A DNA stretch of 64,000 nt from Symsagittifera roscoffensis (lineage: Eukaryota; Xenacoelomorpha; Acoela; Convolutidae): assembly GCF_963678635.1 (NCBI RefSeq), contig NC_087063.1, positions 73,307,617 to 73,371,616 on the forward strand, written 5' to 3'. Of this stretch, positions 34,801 to 44,500 are shown in pieces (position 1 is the first letter of the stretch; every line of letters starts with the position of its first letter). A program made the position numbers and the translations under genes. Under the pieces are notes generated by a model that had not been told where the DNA came from, did no database searches, and saw only the letters and a list, made by a program, of their open reading frames with translations.

Positions 34801-36496
34801 GTGGTGCCCTGGTAGACCTTCAGTTTCACACTGGTCGGATTGGCCAGAGAAGACAGTTGGGCAGCGTCCATCTTGCCAAAGTCAGCCAGCACCAGCTACA
34901 ACAACCAAAAAAAACTTCATTTATTGATGGAATGCAATTCGGCAAACTAAAAGCGTATAACCGTTGCGATGAAAGTAGCGTAGAATGTTCTGACCGAAAT
35001 ATTAGTTCATTTATTCTGTTGTTCTTTTGAGTCAGAAGTTAGGAGACAATGATTGGAATAAAAATATACTTAAAAACAATATTAAAATCGGAATGTGGTG
35101 ATCAGGTTTAACTATCTTTTTAGAATCCGAATCACGAATGAAAACGCTTCGTATGATACAACAATTGACCCCTCTAAGCGGTCTTAAGAAGCCTAAAATT
35201 GAGCAAAAAAACGTCTCACGCCATGGTTGCTTCCCACATCATGAAGTGGTCGCAACAAAAACGAGGTAAATATTAGCTGTGTCATGGGAAAAGCGAACTG
35301 TTGACGCTGCAAAAAAAACATGAGTGACGGATTCAGTCTCTCGGAGCGGTGTACAAGTTGCCTGAGAATTTATCTAGCGTTACTCAAGACAATGGATCCT
35401 CCTATTAAATTTCAGTTGTGAACAAACTACCTAAGCTCAATCCTTTCGAAAACTTTTTTTTGCATTGAGATGAACTGTTTTAAACAATTCTTGGTTACTC
35501 GCATCGCAGCATGGGTACCCTCATCATGGTTGGTATTACCTTGTGGTCTCCATCTCTGGTGAGGTCCGCTAGGGTGATGCAGGAGGAGAATGTGTGCAGT
35601 TGGGCCACTGGGTCATGGAATGCAGTCAGAAACTTACTCTTCGTCTCGTCTCTTCAAACAAACGCCATAGCAAAATAATAAAGTGGAAGCAAAAATAACA
35701 AAACAGCTCTTATTTATTTGATTTTATGGATGTCAAGATCTTTCCTCCTTTCACAATGTGAGGGGTGGACATTCGTTAGAAGATATCTTGAGCAACCGAC
35801 AACTGATGCAGAGATCCGACTTAACACAAGGACTCATGTACGCCATGTAGATGTATATTGATCACTAATCCGATTTATCTTCTTAATGAGGTACACCAAT
35901 GACAAAAGTGCAGCTCCATGATTTTTTCTGTAGGATGTAAATAATTTACGCCGTGTTTTGTGTTCTCTTGTCGAATTTATATTGAAAATTCAAATCAGCT
36001 CCCAAACCTGTTCCCAGTTCACTTGGATGAAAATTCTACTATATTAAATTTAGAAGTTAGTTTCTTGATCCTTCCAACTATCGTCAATTTAAACTTCAGA
36101 AACAGCTTCGACCACAATTCCAACTAAGGAATTTGGACTAGGAAATCACAATTACAACTGTGAAATCATACGCTAACTATCTCATCATAAGCACATTTGT
36201 TGATTAATACATCAACTTATGAAGCCGTTCGTTCATTATTAATTTGATTTACATGTCGGATCAAGGGACAAAAAAACTTAAACCAACTTCAAAAGAAAAT
36301 TTTTAAAACTAAAAACAATCATTCAAGGAGATCATTCAATGCGTTCTGACCCAACTTGATATGATTTGTAAACTGTCAGATCTATGTACGTCAACAATTA
36401 CTTGATCTTCTGCTCTCTTTCAGACAGCACTTTGGCACTGTCCATCACCGCCTGCTGCTGCTGCTGATTTCCAATTGAGCTACTAACATCTGCCAT
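28775..36496 (-). CDS. BBS1: BBS1, BBSome subunit, N-terminal half (3' incomplete)
   Basis: Eight exons on the minus strand, all GT-AG, phases consistent: 36402-36496, 35540-35651, 34718-34895, 34168-34292, 31609-31703, 31324-31399, 29086-29217 and 28775-28881. They join to 306 codons plus two bases. The product matches animal BBS1: FLTAFHDPVAQLHTFSSCI and ADLTRDGDHKLVLADFG (first propeller blade), SVYVYKNMRPFYKYTL, a helical insertion, then EDDAISCIVLGTESQQLIIL and VPVSLDAAGEHDINYR. BBS1 is a beta-propeller/GAE subunit of the BBSome, the coat that moves membrane proteins in cilia. Start: ATG at 36496, just before a short Ser/Gln-rich N-terminus. Human BBS1 has roughly 590 residues, so about half is missing; the last exon ends on a good donor in phase 2, so the gene should continue to the left, but I found no further exon there. 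Confidence 0.93.
29086..29217 (-). CDS. BBS1: BBS1 exon 7
   Basis: 44 whole codons. Encodes NVVTCVTSMKKNQTEDDAIS and CIVLGTESQQLIILDTEAF, which align with the human VITTMTTLKKN...SCLVLGTENKELLVLD segment. Confidence 0.92.
29218..31323. other. BBS1 intron with repeat relics
   Basis: 29460-29740 resembles the dispersed family containing TTTCTCGACACTAGGAAAA. 30395-30780 is a MITE-like copy with both ends legible (AAGAGTTACGGAACG; GTTCATCGACTCTT). Around 31020-31100 is the CGAAAAATGATCACAGG relic. Confidence 0.45.
31324..31399 (-). CDS. BBS1: BBS1 exon 6
   Basis: Acceptor TTGTTCAG, donor CAA|GTGCGT. Encodes LIMMTNPEVMNNFVNLHKVS, part of the helical insertion of the BBS1 propeller. Confidence 0.88.
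31609..31703 (-). CDS. BBS1: BBS1 exon 5
   Basis: Acceptor GGTTTAG, donor GAA|GTATGT. Encodes GQITPSMLRDRLEALRLDPQ and NSDIPLSTKSQ, a Leu-rich helical stretch like human DPLTLKEMLESIRE. Confidence 0.88.
31704..34167. other. BBS1 intron with repeat relics
   Basis: It holds a short element flanked by TTTACAC inverted words (about 33352-33676, beginning ACACAGAGGCGAAG and ending CGCTAGTGTAAA) and a MITE-like copy at 33690-34050. 32470-32760 is a weak relic of the same family. I see no exon on the plus strand. Confidence 0.45.
34168..34292 (-). CDS. BBS1: BBS1 exon 4
   Basis: Acceptor TGTGTAG, donor GAT|GTAAGG. Encodes VASGQSVYVYKNMRPFYKYT then LEGLPVSEVEQQYWNLTRD. The VYVYKN-RP-YK block is one of the most conserved in BBS1. 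Confidence 0.93.
34718..34895 (-). CDS. BBS1: BBS1 exon 3
   Basis: Acceptor TTGTAG, donor CCCG|GTTGGT. Encodes LVLADFGKMDAAQLSSL, KLKVYQGTTLKMENQIL and ALYIDNNIPKTP. The KLKVxxGTxL strand corresponds to human RLKVLKGPLV. Confidence 0.92.
35540..35651 (-). CDS. BBS1: BBS1 exon 2
   Basis: Acceptor TTTGAAG, donor AAG|GTAATA. Encodes SKFLTAFHDPVAQLHTFSSC and ITLADLTRDGDHK, matching the first blade of human BBS1. Confidence 0.93.
35652..36401. other. BBS1 first intron, nothing recognised
   Basis: AT-rich with no repeat landmarks that I could place. Confidence 0.4.
36402..36496 (-). CDS. BBS1: BBS1 exon 1 with start codon
   Basis: ATG at 36496 in the context AATAATGG. The start MADVSSSIGNQQQQQ comes from a short CAG run, then SAKVLSEREQKI. 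Donor CAA|GTAATT in phase 2. This divergent N-terminus is typical for BBS1 orthologues. Confidence 0.85.
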
Positions 36497-36827
36497 TATT
36501 CGAGTAATCGATTTCAAAAATATTTAATAAGCTTTCCGAGTCGATTAGTTATTAAAGATCCTTTCTCATTCCGTTAAGCATTACATTGCCCCTGAAAATA
36601 CCATATTATGACAGTTCATCTCGGAAAAACTGGCATACCGTTCAAGTCGATCTGGAGATGTTGCACGGGTAACACAATTTTTCTGTTACTGGCAAGTAGA
36701 GAAAAGTCAAAAATTGAATAAAGAAATCTTTAAAAAATCGTTTTCAAAAAACTTGCTTTGCTTTTTTTAAAAAAGTGAAATAAATGCAAAAAGAACGAAA
36801 CATTCCTGGAACAAAATTAACTGCATC

Positions 36828-37218
36828 CAGGGGCGGATCTAGGATTTTCTCGAGGGGAGGCGGATAATTCGAAAATTTTGACGACTTTTTTTTAAGTCGA
36901 CCAAATTGATTTTTTGAGCTCTCCCAAAGCACTGTTTTGCCCCTATTTTTGCAAAATTTTGTGCGCCGCAGGCAAATTTTTGAAAAAACAAGCAAAAAAA
37001 GTCGTTTTTGGGCACTTTTTGAAAAATTTTGACAAAAAAATCGCATTTTTTTTGGCGCGCAATCCCCCTTAAATTTTAGAAAAATTTTAGGGTCGGTCGG
37101 CCAAAAATGGATTTCTGAAAAAGTATCAAAGGGAGGACCCTTTGGTCGGCAGGGGGTCGAATCCCCGAGGGGGGGGGGCGTCCGCCCCCCCCCCCCCCTC
37201 CCCCTAAATCCGCCCCTG
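36828..37218. mobile_element. hAT-type MITE with perfect 8-bp target duplication
   Basis: 391 bp, ends CAGGGGCGGATCTAGGATTT and AAATCCGCCCCTG, flanked on both sides by ACTGCATC (36820-36827 and 37219-37226). Ends and 8-bp duplication are those of hAT elements. It has a GC-rich right part with long G and C runs. It lies about 330 bp upstream of the BBS1 start codon, so it may fall in the BBS1 promoter region. Confidence 0.93.
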
Positions 37219-37274
37219 ACTGCATCATTAGAAACTTTTAAGAGACCTTTCAAAATGCTAAAAAGAAACGGAAC

Positions 37275-37442
37275 CTTTCTGCGGGACCTAAGCCGACAAA
37301 AAAACAGACAAACAGAAGTCCGACAAAGACTTTCGACGCGAGGACAATTTTCCGCAGACAAAAAAAAACAGGTCCTGACCGGATTCGAATCAGACACTTG
37401 TCTTTATAGGCAGGTGCGTTAGCTCTTCGCCATACGCGAGAA
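37275..37442 (-). mobile_element. tRNA-derived SINE, minus strand
   Basis: Reading minus: a tRNA-like head with TGGCGAAGAGCTAACGCACC (A box) and GATTCGAATCCGGTCAGG (B box), an A-rich linker, then a body with the complement of AAGCCGACAAAAAAACAGACA. Same family as 36-225. Confidence 0.65.
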
Positions 37443-37979
37443 TTAAGTTCTGACTTTTGATTTCATATGAACCAACGTGCTATGAACCTAAAATGATTCA
37501 GGTGATTCAGTTAAGCTAGTTGTTAGCCCAAAAAAAAACTATATTCCAGTTTGATAACGGTTGCTAATCTAGTAGATAAACATGGATAAATTAGTCTAAA
37601 TGTAAAAAAAGACAGCATTTGTCTCGACCTACATCTTTGAAACGACATTGGGATAACGACTGAAAAGGCTTCCACAGAATACTAACTTGTACCCTACTAC
37701 AATTGAGGTAGTCTTTTGCACACACTATACGATATACATCAAATCAAACAAAAAATCCTTATACTATCTTATGTTGTTCAATTTGATTGGCTGAGATAGA
37801 GACTTCAAAGTTACAGTGAAACTCAGCTAAATTATATGGAACACAGTGGAACAAGTTATTTTTCTTCTCAAATATGTGAGGTGAGTGAAAACTTTGGAGA
37901 CTTAGGAATTTTGTCCACGGCATAACATTATACAAAAATAAATGGCCTGATAAAATGGAGAAGATCCCCATAACCGAGT

Positions 37980-38480
37980 TTTTCGATTGTAAACTTAATC
38001 TGAAAATTGGCACGGTAGTTTTCGAGTAAAGTCAAACAGTTCCCAAAAAACGGTCCAAGTTTCAACACTTTTACTTGTTTGAACGCGATATATTTTTTCT
38101 AAAAACAAATAGGTGTAAAAAATAGAATGGTAGGCTTTAAACAACTGGCTGCTTCCAGTAAACCATTGAAATCAGATTTGACAACATAGTTACCGAGAAA
38201 GGTCCAAAAAACGGCCAAAAAATCAAAAAGAATCATAGTTTTTGAATGCAAAATATTGGGCGTTGCCACTTATGCAGAAGAGATTTACGAAACCTATAAC
38301 TTCAATAGAACCAACAATCTTAGCTTTGAGAGGATAGTTCTCGACAAAAGTCAGGAAGTATCAAAAACGGTCAAAAAATCAAAAACTTGACTATTCCGAG
38401 GGCCATTAGTTTATGTGTTAAAAATAAATTTGGGAAGGTGGTTTTGAAAAAAATGGCATTTGGGAAGGTAGTTTAAAAAA
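37980..38480. repeat. Diverged tandem repeats, ~150-bp unit
   Basis: The words AAAAACGGTCAAAAAATCAAAA and TTTGACAACATAGTT recur three to four times with indels. The same unit appears at 56550-57400. Confidence 0.5.
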
Positions 38481-38585
38481 ATGATTTAAAAAATCAGAAT
38501 ATGGATCAAATATTCACTCCACCGACTTTTTCGAAGCCTGTAGAGAGTCGGGTAAAGTAAAAGAGATTAGATGAGTATATCGACA

Positions 38586-38616
38586 CACGGTAGAGTCGGC
38601 GGTCTTTCTACCGTGA
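38586..38616. repeat. Short inverted repeat CACGGTAGA / TCTACCGTG
   Basis: 9-bp perfect stem around a 12-base GC-rich loop, at the left edge of the dispersed repeat that follows. Confidence 0.6.
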
Positions 38617-38619
38617 ATG

Positions 38620-38975
38620 GACACCAAATACAAATAGACACAATTTGCAAGGAATAATTAGAATATAACAAGCTGAAGGCATCTACGCTAACTTTGCATA
38701 AAAATTGGAGAGCAGTAAGCCAAATTATTTATAAATTATGCATTTCGAAAAATTGCTAGATATACTGAGTTCGAAAATTTCTGAAATCTAGTTTTGATTT
38801 TTGTCATTTTGTTTGAAACGAAAAGCTTTTTTTTTCGGTTCATTCAATGAAATAAAAATGCATCAACTGTGTCAACTTATTATTATTCGAATTTCAAAGT
38901 ACATTCTCTCAAAAATCCGTACAGGTGCCACTGAATGTGACACCAATATTCGCGACTTAGTTTAGAAACAAAAGG
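38620..38975. repeat. Dispersed repeat, partner of 20760-21205
   Basis: Same ordered blocks as the first copy (CACCAAATACAAA, CTGAAGGCATC, ATGCATCAACTGTGT, ATATTCGCGACTTAG), about 80 % similar by eye. Confidence 0.6.
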
Positions 38976-39189
38976 AATAGTTTACTATTAGACAAATTCG
39001 TAGTGTAATTAGCAACGGAACAAAACTTACGAAGCGGAAACAAAGCCTACAATCTTTCAGCAGACACCAGTGGAGCGAAATAAAAAATTATTTAAAAAAA
39101 AACTTTTAAAAGTTTCAACTCCCTCCTGAAATTTCAATGAAAAACGTCTGAAAATATCAAGTTATTGCTTACAGCACAAAAAACATCCT

Positions 39190-39365
39190 TGATGTGACAA
39201 CTAAGCCGTCAAAAGTTGAGCAGATAAACTTCAGACCTACAAATCAATTTCAACCGAAAAAAAATTCAATGCATACATGCTGTAAAAAAAGATCCGACCG
39301 AGATTTGACCCGCAAACCTGAGGCTTCAAAAGCAATGGCGTTACCTGTATGCCAAGTGCAACTGA
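39190..39365 (-). mobile_element. tRNA-derived SINE, minus strand
   Basis: Reading minus: GGCATACAGGTAACGCC and GCGGGTCAAATCTCGG as box A and B, then the linker and the ACAACTAAGCCG body word. Confidence 0.55.
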
Positions 39366-39469
39366 ATCTGGAAGTTGTCAGAAGGTTGATAACCTTTTTC
39401 CTAAATTTTCTTATCAGAAATCAAACGTTCTCATATACTAACAAGACTGCTCGTATCAGGGCGAAGCCC

Positions 39470-39960
39470 TGAATGTTCTGACTGCCTTTTAAGGTTTATG
39501 GAGCAATTAAATGTAATAAAACAAAATCAAACATTTTTTTTCTCTAAAATTTGAATTTTTTAATGAACATTATCCCCCCACACGCCATATAAAGTACAAA
39601 AAGATAGCTCCTTGTAACAAATCAATTATGGCTAATAAGCTTCTTTCAACCAATTTAGAACGATTTCTAAGACGGATTAAATCTCCGCTTACGCGTTAAT
39701 AGCGCGAATTATATTGCGCGTCAATTGTCCCAAATTGGTCAAAATGGCAATCTTTAAACCTTCATAACTTTACGAAAAATGATCACAGAAGAAATATCTT
39801 TTCAAATTTAAGCTCAGGACAACAATACTTTTTGAATGATATAAAAAAATTCCGTCAAAAATGGCTAGTTAAAAAGTCGAAATTTGTCTGAAGAAAAAAA
39901 ACCCACCCCGAGCACAAATATTCCGTTACTTTCGTATCGAAAGTCGGAACAATAATAGCT
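39470..39960. repeat. Dispersed repeat, partner of 11860-12330
   Basis: It shares TTCATAACTTTACGAAAAAT, GAAATATCTTT and GACAACAATA words in order with the first copy. 39961-40454 is AT-rich and shows nothing more. Confidence 0.45.
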
Positions 39961-40454
39961 ACCACTTTCCAAAAATGAGTAGGCTTTGCTTCGATTTTAA
40001 ACTAAATCATTGCAGTGTATATCTTTCTCAAGAATATTTATTGGATTGTTAATGCTGCTTACTAGTATGCTTCTCACCCGTATTTGTTCTTACGAAGCTT
40101 GAAAACGTAGGAAGTCGAAAACTACATCCAAAAAAATTTATTAAATAGCTCAAATATTAAGAGAATCAAGACACAATTTATTTAAACTACATAAGAGACA
40201 GACAAAAGATGATCGACAAACGATTTGTGAGATATAAGTTTAAAAATATTATATGAGTGTTTGTATACGGGATAGAACATAATCAACCAGAAGTTGATCG
40301 CAAACAAGAAATTTGTTGTGCAAAGATTTCGATTTTTGGAAGTACGAGAGGAGTTTTTTTATAAGAAATTTTTTATAAAAGAAAACGCACACGAATGTAC
40401 ATATTTACAGATAGAAAAGGCAGCACGCATTAAATAGAATATCAAAATCAAGCA

Positions 40455-41516
40455 TTATTTAGTTTTCTTCGATTCCTCTGATTTTTGGTTTTCGTCTATA
40501 GCGACCTTCACTTTCTTCACAGTCGGTGCAAAGACTCTCCTACCCGACTTAATGAAAAACCTCAAGAACATCAAAAAGGTCACTATTATAAAACCGAGTT
40601 CAATTTTGTGATTGACGGGGTCAATTGCTCGTTTTTTAAACGAAGACGAAGGCAGCTCCGTGAGTTCAAAAACCAAATCTTTCAGTGCTTTGATCTTTGA
40701 CGTCTGGTGCTTTCTAACATCGCTGATTTGCTTTCCGAATTCATCTTTGCGTTCAAAAGCAGTCTTTAAGGCGCTTTTTAGGCCGTTTGTTGTAGTGAAA
40801 AACGGCCATAGGGTGATTCCGACTCGGCTTTTTTCGATCGATCGAGCCAACGCACTTTCTCTCCAATAAACATCAAAACAAACCAGAATTCTCTGGTAAT
40901 ACATAGCGATTAGCAAATTGTCTAAAGAACAAGTACCAACGATAACCATGACGGCTTTTTCGGTCATTATCGAATGAATTGTCATAGGTGTGATCAAGAT
41001 TTGCTTATTGGTCGGTATCTCAGGCAGAGAACCGTTGGTCCAAATAGTTTTGAAATCGGGCTCTTGGGTGAAAGCGTCGTGAAAGTATTCCCAGCCTAGT
41101 TTATGAATCAGAACTTCTTCGCCCGTAAAGTAAGCAAAATTCTCAACTCCACTATCTCCAGAAGACTCACTAACTGACGCTTTCATAAAATTCTCGAGTC
41201 GGTTGCTTTTTGGTTTTCCCTTTTCGATCAAATCTGTTTGTCCAAGTGGCAGAAAATGTTTTGTTTTCTTATTGTATTCCAAAAAAGGCGGCAAAAACGA
41301 ACCAATTCTTGGGTACGAGGACCATAAATGGAGTAAATTTGCGTGTGAAATATTGGTCTTCAGATCCATATTGCATTTGTTCCCAATGGAAACAGCCATT
41401 CTTACATCCGGTAGGTTCTTGAACATAACAACTATCAGCTCGTGAATAAAGACTTTCAGAAAGTCAGGAGCGAAGCTGTAGAACACGTTCGGAATAAACG
41501 AATACTCCACTCTAAC
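40455..41516 (-). CDS. UGT exon 3: donor-binding domain, TM segment and tail
   Basis: Residues 170-522. TLA-type acceptor TTTTAG before GTTAGAGTG. A block with FTGEEVLIHKLGWEYFHDAF stands where UGTs begin the donor domain. The region aligned with the UGT signature is VMVIVGTCSLDNLLIAMYY, then CFDVYWRESALARSIEKS. It lacks the HP and THGG residues and the D-Q pair. Confidence 0.87.
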   Translation of the reverse strand, partial: VRVEYSFIPNVFYSFAPDFLKVFIHELIVVMFKNLPDVRMAVSIGNKCNMDLKTNISHANLLHLWSSYPRIGSFLPPFLEYNKKTKHFLPLGQTDLIEKGKPKSNRLENFMKASVSESSGDSGVENFAYFTGEEVLIHKLGWEYFHDAFTQEPDFKTIWTNGSLPEIPTNKQILITPMTIHSIMTEKAVMVIVGTCSLDNLLIAMYYQRILVCFDVYWRESALARSIEKSRVGITLWPFFTTTNGLKSALKTAFERKDEFGKQISDVRKHQTSKIKALKDLVFELTELPSSSFKKRAIDPVNHKIELGFIIVTFLMFLRFFIKSGRRVFAPTVKKVKVAIDENQKSEESKKTK

Positions 41517-44500
41517 CTAAAAGAAAAATAACTATTTTTAATTTTGAACAACATAAATTGTTAGCTTCATTCGCTCAACATACTAATTCAGTATGTCACT
41601 TAGACTTATAGCTATTGAATATGGTTCAAACTCGACTAACGATTTTGGAAATGATTGAATGATTATTATTTGAATCTAAGAAACATTTATAATTTGATAC
41701 TTGAAGCTGGAATCGCAAACTGCTGTTATACCTGATTCGCAGTTGCCTGTGGAAAGCCAGAATTGTGCATCAGAATCACCGGAATATCATGCGTCTCCGC
41801 TACTGCCGCTGCACATGTACTATACGAGTCGGCGATAACAAGCTGGACGCTCTCTCGTTCTAACAGTCGTTGAAGTGTCTCGGCAGAGCGAACTACTTCG
41901 TCCATTCGGTTTTGAACTTCGTTGCTGTGTCGGGTTAGTAGTCCGACTCCAGTCGTTTGCAGTGATTCGTTTAGCCACGACTCGGTTGAAAAGACCTCGA
42001 CGTTTGGGATCTTGACTGTCTCGGCACATTTCTCATCAGTCACGAAGAAATAGTTGTTCACATCTTTGTTGGCGAGGTTATAAGCCACCGATTTGCTAAA
42101 CAGATGGACCATGTTGCTTCAAAGTATTCTAGTACATTCACTTTTTGCACAAAAATTACCCCATTATTTTAACCGCCTAATTTTTCACTTCTAGGTGCCC
42201 CAAGAGAGCCATTCTTGATTTAATTGAAATGTCTTGTATCTAAGGTAAATAAAAATAAATACATTATTAAGAACCTTTATTACACTCCATCAATATCAAT
42301 AAGTTGCGATTCTGAAGTGCTTAAACATTGTCGGAGAATGTGCTCAGATATGACAAATATGGGCGATCTGCTGGAATCTCTCTCCCCTTTCAAAAGAGGT
42401 GAAAAATGTCTTGTTAGTTACATGATCAGAATGCAGAAAAAATATACACCCGGTTAAAGCTCTTTGATTTCAAAGAACAATTTATGATTGACAGTTTTTT
42501 GACAACATTACTCCAAATAAAGAAAACTGGATCAATGGGAAGTTTTTTTATTCCGCTGGGAAATCTAAAAATTTAAATCCACTTTCAAAACTAGAAGTCG
42601 ATCACGTTTTTCGCGATCTGTACACTTGTGCTGTTCGATAGAGGAGTTTGCCTTCCTTTTAAAAAGGAAATGAACCCAACTTAAAACATAGGCGCTACGC
42701 GCAATACACCGAAGGCATAGAAACTGAAGCAAAAACCAAACAACTTGAACAACTAATAATTGAAGAATAACAGTTCTAGAACAAAAAATCGTACTAATAC
42801 ATGTATACACCAAAATTTTGCTATATCGAGAAAGAGCCTAAAATAACAGTTCTAGAACTAAAAATCGTACTAACACATGTATGGGTTAAATTTTTGATAT
42901 ATCAACGAAGATCATAAAATAACACTTCTAGAACTAAAAATCGTACTAACACATGTATACACCAAAATTTTACTATATTGACAAAGGGCCTGAAATAACA
43001 GTTCGTGAGCTTAAAATCGTACGAACACATGTATACACCAAAATTTTGCTATATTGGCAAAGATCATGAAATAACAGTTCGAGAGCTAAAAATCGTACTA
43101 ACACATGTATACGTCAAATTTTTGCTATATTGACAAAGATCATGGAATAACAGTTCTAGAGCTAAAAATCGTACTAACACATGTATACACCAAAATTTTG
43201 CTATATTGACAAAGATCATGGAATAACAGTTCGAGAACTAAAAATGGTACTAACACATGTATACAATAAAATTTTGATATATTGACAAAGATCATGAAAT
43301 AACAGTTCGAGAACTAAAAATCGTAATAACACATGTATACACTAAAATTTTGATATATTGACATAGATCATAAAATAACAGTTCGAGAACTAAAAATGGT
43401 ACTAACACATGTATACGCTAAAATATTGCTATATTGACGAAGAGCCTGAAATAACAATTCTAGAGCTAAAATCGTACTAACACATGTATACACCAATATT
43501 TTGCTATATCGACAAAGAGCCTGAATAAACGTTGTAGAACTAAAAATCTTACTAACACATATATACACCAAAATTTTGCTATATTGACAAAGAGCCTGAA
43601 ATATTGACAAAGGACCTGAAATAACAATCGTAGAACTAAATGTCGTACTTACGCATTGTAGATCAATTTCTATAAAAATGAACAAATAAAGAAACAAACA
43701 TACGCAATCACGTGACATAGCGCGATATAGTCCAGCCCACATGATAATTGATAACTGTGGACGTTATTTGTCGACACTTGACAACAGACAACATTAAAAA
43801 AAAAAAACCCGTTACACGATACCATAACACCTTGACTAAAGTCTTCGGTGTAAACAATAGCCCTATGAAAATAACCCAATTACAATATGAAACTTATTCG
43901 CAACGGTAAGAGAACTAGATCACAACAAAAAAAACTCCAACAAAGGAAATAAAAAAAACGATAGTTTTTTTTTATTTCAGCCAGAATGAACCACACACCT
44001 GGATCTCAGGCAAAACTTACCCTCACATTCCTTTGTAGACAAAACACTCAAGTCAATCTTGTATAAAAAAAGCTGGAAATTTATTGATTTTTTTGACATC
44101 TTTAAAAAAATACGTTATACCATTAATTTCAATGGATTTCAATTTAAATTGCTCCTAAAACACACCTAACTAATTAAAACTTAAACTGCTTCACGCATTT
44201 TTAGAACAAAAACATCAGAAATCATGCATCCTAAAAAAAACTAAAATTATTGCAAAAAAATTCCAGCAGAAAAATTCGAAGTTTTTATTTCTTAAAAGAA
44301 GCAGAATAAGTCCAAAAAAAACACTGAAAATAACTACTTCAAAAAATCTTAAAATAATTCAATAGTTGTTTTCAATCATGTTCTATTAGTGGAAAAACAC
44401 ATCCAGAAAAACAATCGATCGCCGTTAAGGAAAAATCTTTTAATAATAAATAAGCAGCAACTGAGCCGACGAAACTTAAAATTATTTCCAGTAGAACCGA

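Noticed and set aside
36744-37397. 217-codon open frame, minus strand
   Set aside because: It runs through the hAT MITE and a SINE; its Gly/Pro stretch comes from the G/C runs. No protein-like conservation.
40485-41445. Open frames on the plus strand opposite UGT exon 3
   Set aside because: Antisense shadows of a real exon, with no start context or known motif.
42779-43640. CRISPR-like regular array
   Set aside because: Units are contiguous with no unique spacers, and the context is a eukaryotic transposon. The same holds for the array at 9535-10510.
43368-43742. 124-codon open frame, minus strand
   Set aside because: Covers the conserved 5' end and the minisatellite of the non-autonomous element; the repetitive peptide mirrors the DNA repeat.
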